A program made the translations under genes and the position numbers. From assembly GCF_009831765.1 (NCBI RefSeq), contig NZ_WSSB01000003.1:186001-250000 (forward strand): a stretch of 64,000 nucleotides of DNA. The letters are read 5' to 3'. Source of the DNA: Craterilacuibacter sinensis. GTDB lineage: Bacteria; Pseudomonadota; Gammaproteobacteria; Burkholderiales; Chromobacteriaceae. The notes beneath the pieces were generated by a model. It searched no databases and was not told the origin of the DNA. It saw only the letters and a list, made by a program, of their open reading frames with translations. The stretch's first letter is position 1. Every line of letters starts with the position of its first letter. Shown one piece after another: positions 7,282-15,191 of the stretch.

Positions 7282-8247
7282 TTATTCTGGCGCGTGTGTG
7301 TGTTCGAAAAAGCGCAGCAGGCGTTCGGGTAGCCAGGCCAGATGGCCGGGGAAGCGGCCGCTGGCAAAGCCGACATGGCCGCCGTGCTCGGGCTGCTCCA
7401 GCGTGACATAGCGGCTGACTTGTGCCGCGTCGGGCAAGGCGCTGGCCGGCAGAAAGGGGTCGTTTTTGGCGTTGATGATCAGCGTCGGGCGGCAGATGGC
7501 CGGCAGCAAAGGCTTGCTGCTGGCGCGCGCCCAATAGTCGTGCACGTCGCGGTAGCCGGCCAGCGGCGCGGTGACCAGATCGTCGAATTCGGCAAAAGTG
7601 CGTGCAGCCCTGACCCGTTTAGCGTCAAACAGGCCCGGGTGTGCCACCAGTTGCGCCAGCGCCTTGGGCTTGAGCGTGTCGAGGAACATGCGGGTATAGA
7701 TGCCGCGCCCCAACCCTCGATCCAGGCAGGTGCTGGCAGCGGCCAAGTCCAGCGGTACCGAAACGGCCGCCGCCGCCTGCGTCAGTGCCGCCGTGCCGGA
7801 TTCGCCCAGGTACTTGAGCAACATATTGCCGCCCAGCGATACGCCGGCGGCAAACAAGGGATGCTGTTCCTGGGCCAGGCGCGCCAGTATCCAGGCGACT
7901 TCTGCCGAATCACCGGCATGGTAGGCGCGTGGCAAGGGGTTGGGCATGCCGCCGCAACCGCGAAAATGCGGTACGACACCATGCCAGCCGCGCGCGGCAA
8001 CCGCCAGCATCAGCGCGCGCGCATAGTGGCTGTCGCTACTGCCCTCCAGCCCGTGAAACAAAACGACCAGCGGCTGGCCGCTTTGGCCGTGGATACGGTC
8101 TACGGCGATCTGTGCGCCATCCGGTGTGGCCCACAATTCGCGCTGGTAGGCAGGGCGGGGCGGGCGCATGAATAGCGCCGGCCAGATAGTCTGGGCATGG
8201 CCGCCCCGCAGCCAGCGCGGAGCGTGATAAGGCAGAGGAGCGGTCAT
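7282..8247 (-). CDS. YheT-family alpha/beta hydrolase
   Basis: A 321-residue cytoplasmic alpha/beta-hydrolase of the YheT/COG0429 family. Landmarks are the oxyanion-region motif LVVLFHGLEGSSDSHYA, the nucleophile elbow GVSLGGNML (serine about residue 143), NAKNDPFLP near the acid residue, and EHGGHVGFA carrying the catalytic histidine. The family start PRWLRGGHAQTIWP is present. The natural substrate is unknown; homologues are assigned only as esterases or lipid-active hydrolases. It sits between darP (8 bp upstream) and trpC on the same strand, probably as one transcription unit. Confidence 0.88.
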   Translation of the reverse strand: MTAPLPYHAPRWLRGGHAQTIWPALFMRPPRPAYQRELWATPDGAQIAVDRIHGQSGQPLVVLFHGLEGSSDSHYARALMLAVAARGWHGVVPHFRGCGGMPNPLPRAYHAGDSAEVAWILARLAQEQHPLFAAGVSLGGNMLLKYLGESGTAALTQAAAAVSVPLDLAAASTCLDRGLGRGIYTRMFLDTLKPKALAQLVAHPGLFDAKRVRAARTFAEFDDLVTAPLAGYRDVHDYWARASSKPLLPAICRPTLIINAKNDPFLPASALPDAAQVSRYVTLEQPEHGGHVGFASGRFPGHLAWLPERLLRFFEHTHAPE

Positions 8248-8255
8248 GGTCGGGC

Positions 8256-8795
8256 TTAAGTGTTTTCTTCCTTGAGAATCTTCTTGCCCGGTTCCGGGTG
8301 GAAGTCTTTCAGGGTCTGGAACAGCTGGCGGTAGGCCTTGGGCGTTTTCTGCTCGGCCAATTCCTTGCGTGCATTGCGGATGGTGGTGCGCATCTGCTGC
8401 ACATCGGCTTCAGGGTGCTCGGTGATGAACACGGCCAGCATGGCATCGTCCGCCATCAGGCGGTCGCGCCAGCGTTCCAGCAGCATCAGCCAGGCCGCAT
8501 GCTGCGAAGAGTCGCCGCGTACGATGGCCAGTTGCTGGCGGATAGGCTCGGGGTCGATGCTGCGCATCAACTTGCCGATATATTGTTCCTGTCGCTTTTT
8601 CGCACCGTGGCTGGTGAGGCGCTTGTGCTCGAGTACGGCTACGCGCAGGTCTTCGTCCAGCTCGATTTTCTTGAGCTTGTCGGTGGAGAGTTCGGTCAGT
8701 GCCTTGCCCAGCTCCTGCAGCGCGTCCATCTGGCGCTTTTTTTCGGATTTGCTGGTCAGGCCTTCGTCTGCACTATCGTTGTAAAGGTTAGTCAT
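8256..8795 (-). CDS. darP: Ribosome-associated protein DarP (YjgA, DUF615)
   Basis: A 179-residue highly charged helical protein of the DUF615/YjgA family, a late 50S-subunit assembly factor that associates with pre-50S particles. Typical segments are SKSEKKRQMDALQELGKALTEL, HGAKKRQEQYIGKLMR and YRQLFQTLKD. The start at 8795 (MTNLYNDSADEG) fits the family; a much longer in-frame opening upstream is merely antisense to pmbA. It is divergent from pmbA, and the two starts are about 96 bp apart. That pmbA-yjgA pairing is conserved widely in proteobacteria. Confidence 0.92.
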   Translation of the reverse strand: MTNLYNDSADEGLTSKSEKKRQMDALQELGKALTELSTDKLKKIELDEDLRVAVLEHKRLTSHGAKKRQEQYIGKLMRSIDPEPIRQQLAIVRGDSSQHAAWLMLLERWRDRLMADDAMLAVFITEHPEADVQQMRTTIRNARKELAEQKTPKAYRQLFQTLKDFHPEPGKKILKEENT

Positions 8796-8891
8796 GCTTG
8801 TCGCTGTGATTCCATTCAAGGCTGGTATGATACCCGAAAATACCGGCGCCCGATTCGCCGTGGTGCCGGCTCCCACTACACAAAGGTTAAT

Positions 8892-10235
8892 ATGGCAGAC
8901 TCTGCGTTCAGTTTCAGTCGTGCGGCTCTGGAGGCCGTGAGTGCGCGTGTGCTTGATCTGGCCCACAAGGCGGGCGCGAGTGCTTGCGAGGTTGATGTAT
9001 CCGAAGCCTGCGGCCAGTCGGTCAATGTCCGCCTGGGTGAAGTCGAAACCATCGAATACAACCAGGACAAGGGGGCGACCGTCACCGTGTACCTGGGGCA
9101 GAAAAAAGGCCACGCCAGCACTTCCGATTTTTCCGAGACGGCGCTGGCCGATACGGTAGCTGCCGCGATCAATATCGCGCGCTTTACCGGCGAGGATGAA
9201 AGTGCCGGTCTGGCTGATCCGGCCTTGCTGGCCAGTGACTTTCCCGAGCTTGATCTGTATCACCCGTGGAATCTGCCGGTCGAAGAGGCCATTGCCCATG
9301 CGCTGGCCTGCGAAAATGCCGCCCGCAGCGTGGATGCGCGCATCAGCAACTCCGAAGGCGCCGGTGTTTCCAGTCAGGTCAGCCAGTTTGTCTACGCCAA
9401 TAGCAACGGCTTTATGGCCGGCTTCCCCGGTTCGCGCCACAGCATTTCCGCCGCCGTGATTGCCAGCGACCAAGGCGCGATGCAGCGCGACTACTGGTAT
9501 AGCTCGGCGCGTAAGGCCAGCGATCTGGATGCTTTCGATGCCGTCGGACGCATTGCCGGCGAGCGCGCCGTGCGCCGTCTGGGCGGGCGCAGCATCAAGA
9601 CCGGCAGTTATCCGGTTCTGTTCGAAGCACCAGTGGCTTCGTCCCTGATCGGCCATCTGGTCAGTGCGGTCAGCGGCGGCAGCCTGTACCGTAAATCCAG
9701 CTTCCTGCTGGACTCTTTGGGAACCCAAGTGCTCGCGCCTTGCGTCACCATCGATGAAGACCCGTTTGTAATGCGCGGCTTTGCCTCGACCCCGTTCGAT
9801 AGCGAAGGGGTGGCCACCCATGCGCGCCGTCTGGTCGATCAGGGCGTACTGAACGGTTACTTCCTTGGTTCTTATTCGGCACGCAAGCTGGGCATGCAAA
9901 GCACCGGTAATGCCGGTGGTAGCCACAACCTGCTGGTGCATACCACTGGCGAGAGCTTTGACGAGCTGCTGCGCGATATGGGCACGGGCTTGCTGGTGAC
10001 CGAGCTCTTGGGGCATGGCCTGAATCTGGTGACCGGCGACTATTCGCGCGGTGCGGCCGGTTTCTGGGTGGAAAATGGCGTGATCGCCTATCCGGTGGAA
10101 GAAATCACCATTGCCGGCAATCTGGCCGATATGTTCAAGCACATCAGCGCCATCGGTAGCGATGTGATGGTGCGTGGCGGCAAGCATTGCGGCTCGATTC
10201 TGCTGGAGCGCATGATGGTGGCCGGCAGCGAGTAA
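8892..10235 (+). CDS. pmbA: Metalloprotease PmbA (TldE)
   Basis: A 447-residue protein of the PmbA/TldD family. With TldD it forms a heterodimeric zinc protease known for microcin B17 maturation and CcdA turnover; PmbA is the non-metal partner. Landmarks are ESVNVRLGEVETIEYNQDK-like N-terminal residues, the SSQVSQFVYANSNGFMAGFPG segment and the C-terminal NLVTGDYSRGAAGFWVENG followed by PVEEITIAGNL, a family hallmark. The start at 8892 is preceded by AAAGG; the open frame extends upstream only over the darP antisense strand. A GC-rich terminator follows at 10269. Confidence 0.95.
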   Translation: MADSAFSFSRAALEAVSARVLDLAHKAGASACEVDVSEACGQSVNVRLGEVETIEYNQDKGATVTVYLGQKKGHASTSDFSETALADTVAAAINIARFTGEDESAGLADPALLASDFPELDLYHPWNLPVEEAIAHALACENAARSVDARISNSEGAGVSSQVSQFVYANSNGFMAGFPGSRHSISAAVIASDQGAMQRDYWYSSARKASDLDAFDAVGRIAGERAVRRLGGRSIKTGSYPVLFEAPVASSLIGHLVSAVSGGSLYRKSSFLLDSLGTQVLAPCVTIDEDPFVMRGFASTPFDSEGVATHARRLVDQGVLNGYFLGSYSARKLGMQSTGNAGGSHNLLVHTTGESFDELLRDMGTGLLVTELLGHGLNLVTGDYSRGAAGFWVENGVIAYPVEEITIAGNLADMFKHISAIGSDVMVRGGKHCGSILLERMMVAGSE

Positions 10236-10268
10236 GCACCACGCTGACGATAATTAAAAAAGTTTGAT

Positions 10269-10291
10269 GGCCGGCCTGCGCCGGCCTTTTT
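10269..10291 (+). terminator. Rho-independent terminator after pmbA
   Basis: A perfect 7-bp stem GGCCGGC/GCCGGCC (10269-10275, 10280-10286) with a 4-nt loop is followed by five T residues, 33 bp after the pmbA stop and just before dsbB. Confidence 0.85.
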
Positions 10292-10308
10292 AAAAGCAGG
10301 GGATAAGC

Positions 10309-10803
10309 ATGAAGTTGGAACTGCCTGGCCGCCGTGCCGGTTTCTTGTTGCTGGCGCTGGCCTGCGCCGGCGCCATGGGCTTTGCCCTGTTCGCGCAGTA
10401 TGTGTTGGGACTGGAGCCATGTCCGATGTGCATCATGCAGCGCATCGCGGTGATCGCGGCCGGTATTTTTGCCCTGCTTGCGGCCTTGCTGCCCTTGTGT
10501 CAGGCGCGGATAGCCGGGGTGCTGGCACTCTTGTCGTCGCTATCTGGCGGCGCGGTGGCCGCGCGCCAGGTGTGGTTGCAGCAGCTGCCGTGGGATCAGG
10601 TGCCGGCTTGCGGGCCGGGGCTGGACTATATGCTGGAAACCATGCCCTTGTGGAGCGTGTTTTCCAAGGTGCTCAAGGGTTCGGGCGAGTGCGCCGTTGT
10701 TGACTGGACCTTGTTCGGCCTGTCGATGCCGATGTGGAGCGGCCTGTTTTTTGCCGCCTCGCTGGGCTTTACCCTGTTCCTTTTGTGGCGTAGCCGCAGC
10801 TAA
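10309..10803 (+). CDS. dsbB: Disulfide bond formation protein B
   Basis: A 164-residue inner-membrane oxidase with four hydrophobic helices that re-oxidises DsbA and passes electrons to quinone. The first periplasmic cysteine pair is in LEPCPMCIMQR (about residues 38-41). The second pair is in VPACGPGL and GSGECAVVDW (about residues 101 and 128). Length and topology are normal. It stands alone behind the pmbA terminator, with an AGGGGATAAGC ribosome-binding region before the ATG. Confidence 0.95.
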   Translation: MKLELPGRRAGFLLLALACAGAMGFALFAQYVLGLEPCPMCIMQRIAVIAAGIFALLAALLPLCQARIAGVLALLSSLSGGAVAARQVWLQQLPWDQVPACGPGLDYMLETMPLWSVFSKVLKGSGECAVVDWTLFGLSMPMWSGLFFAASLGFTLFLLWRSRS

Positions 10804-10822
10804 GGCAAACTGTCTGCCGGTA

Positions 10823-10933
10823 TCACTTTTCGACAGGTGTGTTTTTGGGCGGCAGGCCATCTTGCCCGCGCTTGCCGTTCCACGCTTTGGCTGCATGGCT
10901 GCCGTCGCAGAACGGCTTGTTATTGCAGATGAG
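10823..10933 (-). pseudogene. Remnant of a CDGSH iron-sulfur domain protein
   Basis: The minus strand holds a 36-codon open stretch reading LICNNKPFCDGSHAAKAWNG and ending in a stop at 10823-10825. NKPFCDGSH is the hallmark 3' half of a CDGSH [2Fe-2S] domain. The frame is closed by TAG at 10934-10936 directly upstream. The two expected preceding cysteines (C-x-C) are missing in that frame, although a cysteine-bearing IWCTG lies in another frame, which suggests a frameshift. No start codon is available. A palindromic intergenic element (10985-11046) lies where the N-terminus would be. I read this as a decayed 3' fragment; a short functional protein is unlikely. Confidence 0.45.
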
Positions 10934-10982
10934 CTACTGGATGAGTGGTGGCTGCCCGTACACCAGATCGGGCCGTTTTCTT

Positions 10983-11046
10983 AGGATTACGCTGCGCTAG
11001 CGCGGTTCGGCTTCACGCGAGCTGGGCGAGACCGAAGAATCCTGAC
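10983..11046. repeat. Short palindromic intergenic element
   Basis: About 60 bp bounded by the inverted ends AGGATT (10984-10989) and AATCCT, with an internal palindrome GCGCTAGCGC and a second arm carrying GCGAGCTGGGCGAGAC. It lies between the CDGSH remnant and the pirin gene and codes for nothing recognisable. It may be a REP/MITE-like element. Confidence 0.35.
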
Positions 11047-11078
11047 ACATGCTGCTCCTTCCTTTTGAAGGATTGTCT

Positions 11079-11794
11079 TCAGCGCTCGGGGCCTTCGTTT
11101 GGGCGCAGATCAAATACCAGCACCTCGGCACCTTCGCCGTCGCTGAAAGTCAGCAAGGTTTCATCGCGGATGCGGGCACCATCGCCGGCGGAAAAAGGCT
11201 GGCCATTGACGCTGAGCGTGCCGCGCGCGACGTGAACATAGGCATAGCGCTGGTCAAGCGGCAGGGTGGCCGTCTCACCTGCGTCAAACAGGCCGGCTAC
11301 ACCCGCACATCCTGCCAGACCGGCAAGGCATCGTCGGCCTCGTCAGGCGAAATGATCAGGCGCAGGCGGCCACGGCGTTCCTCTGGCGGGAAGTGACGCT
11401 GCTGGTAGCGCACCGGCCCGCCCTGGCGGTCAGGGACGATCCAGATTTGCAAAAAATGCACGGACTCACAGTCCGAGGCATTGTATTCGCTATGAAGCAC
11501 GCCGCTGCCGGCGCTCATCATCTGCACATCCCCCGGCCGGCACACTTCTTCGTGCCCTGCCGAGTCCTTGTGCGCCAGCCCGCCGGACAGCACATAGGAA
11601 AAAATTTCCATATTGCGGTGCGGGTGGGAGCCAAAGCCCTGACCCGGCTCGACCGTATCGTCGTTGATCACCAGCAGGTCGGAAAAACCGGTCTGTTGCG
11701 CATCGTAGTAATGGCTGAAAGAGAAGGTGTGGTGCGAATGCAGCCAACCCAGTTGCGACAGTCCGCGCATCCTGGCGCGTAGAAATTCGATCAT
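11079..11794 (-). pseudogene. Pirin family protein, frameshifted
   Basis: A bicupin protein of the pirin family (iron-binding; quercetinase or redox-regulator members are known). The first cupin reads normally from MIEFLRARMRGLSQLGWLHS with the metal ligands in GSHPHRNMEIFSY and GVLHSEYN. The frame then hits TAG at 11297-11299 after WQDVRV (165 residues). The second half continues in another frame as AGLFDAGETATLPLDQRYAY to the stop at 11079-11081. Adding one base at TA-GCC restores VYAGLFDAGE, the expected family sequence, so a single-base deletion explains the break. It may be a genuine lesion or a sequencing error. The N-terminal cupin alone could still be made. Confidence 0.8.
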
Positions 11795-11833
11795 GCTGTC
11801 CTCCTTTGCGTTGCGGCCGGCAAGCCAGTCCTC

Positions 11834-11853
11834 CGGCAGATCTTTATCTGCCG
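11834..11853. other. Perfect short hairpin between the flavodoxin-like and pirin genes
   Basis: The 8-bp stem CGGCAGAT/ATCTGCCG with a 4-nt CTTT loop lies in the 90-bp gap upstream of the pirin start. No T-run follows on either strand, so it is not a standard intrinsic terminator. Confidence 0.4.
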
Positions 11854-11884
11854 AGCCTGCGCCGTTTACCGGGTTCTCGTATCC

Positions 11885-12463
11885 TCAAGCAGGATGCCAG
11901 CGTAGCAAGGCATTCGCCACCCGGATGCCGAACTGGTGGCCGGTTGCGAGGTCTCCGGGCAAAGGCCCTTCGTCGGGGCTGGCATCAGAGGGTGATTGGG
12001 CGATGGCGCCGGCGTAGGAACCCAGCCAGTTGATGTCGTTGCGTTGTGCGGCCTTGCTATTGGATGGCAGCATGCCCGAGCCTACCCACAGCATGCCGTG
12101 CTGCATGGCCAGCGTAATGAAGTAGTGCAAGGTCGAATGCTTGTCGCCGTTGACGCTGGCCGAATTGGTAAAACCGGCGGCCAGCTTGTCTTTCCATACC
12201 TGGCCAAACCAGCGCCGGCTGCTGGTGTCGGCAAACTTCTTGAACTGCCAGGACGCTCCGCCCATATAGGTCGGGCTGCCGAAGATAATGCCGTCCATGC
12301 CGTCAAGCTGCGTCCATGCTTCATCGCTTAACTCGCCCTGTGCGTCCAGCGCGAGCAGTTCAAGATCGATGCCGGCAACGCTGGCGGCACCTGCTGCGAC
12401 AGCCTCGGCCAGCTTGGCGGTATGGCCATAACCACTGTGATAAACGATTGCCAGTTTAGGCAT
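11885..12463 (-). CDS. Flavodoxin-fold NAD(P)H:quinone oxidoreductase-like protein (WrbA-related)
   Basis: A 192-residue cytoplasmic flavoprotein. The N-terminal phosphate-binding loop is AIVYHSGYGHTAKLAEAVA, followed by GIIFGSPTYMGGASWQFKKF and AAGFTNSASVNGDKHSTL, the FMN-binding segments of the flavodoxin_2/WrbA type. It would use FMN to reduce quinones or other acceptors; the substrate is unknown. It lies just upstream of the broken pirin gene on the same strand, a pairing that is common because both relate to redox stress. The ATG at 12463 is preceded by AGGAGCATCCAA on the minus strand. Confidence 0.85.
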   Translation of the reverse strand: MPKLAIVYHSGYGHTAKLAEAVAAGAASVAGIDLELLALDAQGELSDEAWTQLDGMDGIIFGSPTYMGGASWQFKKFADTSSRRWFGQVWKDKLAAGFTNSASVNGDKHSTLHYFITLAMQHGMLWVGSGMLPSNSKAAQRNDINWLGSYAGAIAQSPSDASPDEGPLPGDLATGHQFGIRVANALLRWHPA

Positions 12464-12867
12464 TTGGATGCTCCTGCTCGAGATGGAGTAGATAGGCGCT
12501 TATGGCGCGCCGGCATGGAGTGCTGCCTTCATCGTTGTATGACATTTCCCGGGTCAATGCCGATTGCCTGCAGATGTAGCCGCAGCGGCGAGATGGTGCT
12601 GGTGGTGAGCTTGAGCGAAGTGGTGCAGCCGGGCGTGATTTATACCACGTGCCATTTTCCGCAAACGGCGTCCAAGGCTTCAAGGCCTTGCTGGCGCAGG
12701 AAGGCAATGTGCTGGCGCCGCGCTGACGGTTATGTTTTAAAGGAGTGCCTGTTTTTTAGTCAGTTGCAGCCAGACCTTGTCGTGGCAAGGCCTGGCTGCG
12801 CTTATCCACAGCCTGCCCCCAGCTTTGTGCGCTGTCTTTGTGGGTGAGTGTGGATAGCGTGCTGTCT
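12464..12867. other. Intergenic region without an intact gene
   Basis: Apart from the formate dehydrogenase fragment, this stretch holds a strong imperfect hairpin at 12767-12800 (GCAGCCAG-a-CCTTG with its complement). It lies downstream of the metal ATPase gene but lacks a T-run. The longer open frames across the region show no recognisable protein. Confidence 0.5.
12545..12664 (+). pseudogene. Fragment of a formate dehydrogenase-like molybdoenzyme (C-terminal part)
   Basis: One frame reads CRCSRSGEMVLVVSLSEVVQ and continues PGVIYTTCHFPQTA. This closely resembles the C-terminal molybdopterin-dinucleotide-binding region of formate dehydrogenase alpha subunits (typically SRRGE...VQPGVVYTTFHFP). 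Nothing else of that roughly 900-residue protein is present on either side, and the frame goes on into unrelated sequence. It appears to be the last trace of a deleted gene. The assignment rests on about 35 residues. Confidence 0.5.
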
Positions 12868-15111
12868 TTATCCCGTCTGTTTTTGCAGCAGGCGCAAACC
12901 GTTGGCAATCACCAGCAAACTTGCGCCCATATCGGCGAATACCGCCATCCACATGGTGCCCATGCCGGCGAGGGTAAGCAGCAAAAACACCGCCTTGATG
13001 CCCAGCGCCAGTGCGATGTTCTGCAGCAGCACGGCGTGGCAGCGGTGCGACAGGCGGATAAAGGCCGGCAGTTTGGCCAGATCGTCATCCATCAGTGCCA
13101 CATCGGCGGTTTCGATGGCGGTGTCGGTGCCGGCTGCGCCCATGGCAAAGCCGATATCGGCGCGCGCCAGCGCTGGCGCATCGTTAATGCCGTCGCCCAC
13201 CATGCCGGTCACGCCTAGCGCGCAATAGGCAGCGACCGCGTCCAGCTTGCCCTGCGGCAGCAACTGGCCGCGTGCATCGTCTATGCCGGCAGCGTCGGCG
13301 ATGGTACGTACCGTGTGGGCATTGTCGCCGCTCAGGATCACGGTTTTGACCCCCAGCTCATGCAACTGGGCAATGGCGGACCGGCTACCATTTTTAATGG
13401 TGTCGGCCATGGCAAACAGCGCCAGTACCTGCGCCTCATCCGCAAGCAGGGTTACGCTTTTGCCTTGCTGCTCCAGTTTGGCGATTTCGCCGTCTATGGT
13501 CGCATTGCTCAGCTCCCGCGCCTGCATGAGCCGGTGCTGGCCAAGGGTGTAGTTTTTGCCTGCGAGCGTGCCGCTGATGCCTTGCCCGGGCAGGGCGGAA
13601 AAATCGCTGACCCCAAGCGCTGGCGCGCCATCATGTGCCAGCGCCCGCACAATGGCACGCGAGGCGGGGTGATCGGAGCGCCCGGCCAGGCTGAGCACCA
13701 CTTGGCGAATGGCGGTTTCGTCGTGCGCATTGAAAAACAGGGTGTCGGTCAGCTCGGGCCGGCCGTGGGTGAGGGTGCCGGTCTTGTCCAGTGCCAGCCA
13801 CTTGAGTTTGCGTCCGGCTTCTAAAAATGCACCGCCCTTGATCAGGATGCCGGCGCGCGCCGCGGCCGTCAGTGCGCTGACGATGGTGACCGGAGTGGAA
13901 ATTACCAGTGCGCACGGGCAGGCAATCACCAGCAAGACCAGCGCCTTGTAGATCCAGTCATGCCAGTTGCCATCCAGCAGCAGTGGCGGGAGCAGGGCGG
14001 TTGCGAGTGCCAGTGCGAAGATGAGCGGGGTGTAAACGCGGGCAAAGCGGTCGATAAAGCGCTGCATCGGTGCGCGCGCGCCTTGTGCCTGTTCGACCGC
14101 GTGCACGATGCGTGCCAGTGTCGAATGGTCGGCGCGGCTACTTGCGCGGTATTCCAGTTCGCCGGCCTGGTTGATGGTGCCGGCAAATACGGTGTCGCCT
14201 ATGCTTTTTTCCACCGGCAGGCTTTCGCCGGTGATGGGGGCCTGGTTGATGGTGGACTGCCCGGCCGTCACCACGCCATCCAGCGCGATGCGCTCGCCGG
14301 GGCGTACCCGTATCAGGCACCCCGCTTCTAGCGTTTTGGCATCGCGTGTCTGCCATATGCCATCTTCGCCCTGTACGGTGGCCGTTTCCGGGCTCAGTTG
14401 CATCAGCGCGCGCAGCGCATGGCGCGCCCTGTCCAGCGATAGCGCCTCGATGCGTTCGGCCAGGGTAAACAGCACCATGACCATGGCCGCCTCAGGCCAT
14501 TGGCCGATCAGCGCAGCGCCGGTGACGGCAATGCTCATCAGTGCATTGATATTGAGTTCGCCATGGCGCAGCGAGATCCAGCCTTTTTTGTAGGTCGACA
14601 GGCCGCACAGGACGATGGCCGCGATGGCGCAGGCAGCAGCCAGCAGTGTTCTTTGCCCTGTCCAGTGGGCCACTTCTGCCAATAGCGCCATCAGGGCGGC
14701 GCCAGCGAGCGGCCACCAGACGGTTTTGACTACCGGGCTTTCTTGTGCGGGCGCATCGTCTGGCAATGGCTCGGCCTGCATGCCCAGCGTGCTGATGGCC
14801 TGCACGATTGTGTCCTGTATTTCGCCGTTATGCACCACGGTCAGTACCCGCTGCATCAGGTTGAATTGCAGCGTGGCAATGCCGCTTATGCTAGCCAGCT
14901 TCTTGCGCAGCAGCGCTTCTTCAACCGGACAATCCATCGCCGCGATATAAAAGCGGCTGCGACTGTGGCCAGGCGGAACGGCTAGCCTAGTTTCGGGCGC
15001 TTCTGGCGCCGTGCCATGGCAGGCGCCGCTGCAGCAAGTGGCGCGCTTGGGGCTGGCGGTGTCAGTCGCAAGGTGCGGGTGGGCGGCGCTGGAGTGGGTA
15101 CGGTAATGCAT
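12868..15111 (-). CDS. Heavy-metal P1B-type ATPase (Cd/Zn/Pb exporter, ZntA/CadA type)
   Basis: A 747-residue metal-exporting ATPase. A Cys/His-rich N-terminal tail (RATCCSGACHG) precedes a heavy-metal-associated domain whose metal site is AAMDCPVEEALL rather than the common CxxC. The core has the transmembrane metal motif VIACPCALVIST (about residue 398), the phosphorylated aspartate in ALDKTGTLTHG (about 441), the HP motif in RSDHPASRA and the hinge GDGINDAPAL. CPC plus the linked CadR/PbrR-type regulator point to Cd(II), Zn(II) and Pb(II) rather than Cu. The divergent regulator gene starts 81 bp away, across a MerR-type operator placed to control this gene. Confidence 0.93.
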   Translation of the reverse strand: MHYRTHSSAAHPHLATDTASPKRATCCSGACHGTAPEAPETRLAVPPGHSRSRFYIAAMDCPVEEALLRKKLASISGIATLQFNLMQRVLTVVHNGEIQDTIVQAISTLGMQAEPLPDDAPAQESPVVKTVWWPLAGAALMALLAEVAHWTGQRTLLAAACAIAAIVLCGLSTYKKGWISLRHGELNINALMSIAVTGAALIGQWPEAAMVMVLFTLAERIEALSLDRARHALRALMQLSPETATVQGEDGIWQTRDAKTLEAGCLIRVRPGERIALDGVVTAGQSTINQAPITGESLPVEKSIGDTVFAGTINQAGELEYRASSRADHSTLARIVHAVEQAQGARAPMQRFIDRFARVYTPLIFALALATALLPPLLLDGNWHDWIYKALVLLVIACPCALVISTPVTIVSALTAAARAGILIKGGAFLEAGRKLKWLALDKTGTLTHGRPELTDTLFFNAHDETAIRQVVLSLAGRSDHPASRAIVRALAHDGAPALGVSDFSALPGQGISGTLAGKNYTLGQHRLMQARELSNATIDGEIAKLEQQGKSVTLLADEAQVLALFAMADTIKNGSRSAIAQLHELGVKTVILSGDNAHTVRTIADAAGIDDARGQLLPQGKLDAVAAYCALGVTGMVGDGINDAPALARADIGFAMGAAGTDTAIETADVALMDDDLAKLPAFIRLSHRCHAVLLQNIALALGIKAVFLLLTLAGMGTMWMAVFADMGASLLVIANGLRLLQKQTG

Positions 15112-15141
15112 GATGACATCCGCTGGATTCTGTTATGGTGT

Positions 15142-15172
15142 ATTGCACACCCTGAAGCGACTACAGGGTCAA
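15142..15172 (-). promoter_or_regulatory. MerR-type metal-responsive promoter of the ATPase gene
   Basis: On the minus strand a -35 box TTGACC (15167-15172) and a -10-like box TGCAAT (15142-15147) are separated by 19 bp, the over-long spacing typical of MerR-family promoters. The 21-bp dyad ACCCTG-n9-CAGGGT (15149-15169) fills the spacer. Orientation and spacing imply that the adjacent CadR/PbrR-type protein activates the ATPase gene when metal binds. Confidence 0.8.
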
Positions 15173-15191
15173 GCATGAATCGAGGCAGAAG

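Noticed and set aside
8256-10187. 643-codon open frame on the minus strand
   Set aside because: Only its last 179 codons (from 8795) read as DarP/YjgA; the rest is antisense to pmbA and is open only because of GC-rich codon bias.
12767-12800. Terminator of the metal ATPase gene
   Set aside because: A strong stem exists but no T-run follows on either strand; noted only as a hairpin.
12422-12847. 141-codon plus-strand ORF as a gene
   Set aside because: Only about 35 residues in the middle resemble a known protein (formate dehydrogenase C-terminus); the flanks are not protein-like, and the frame begins inside the flavodoxin-like gene.
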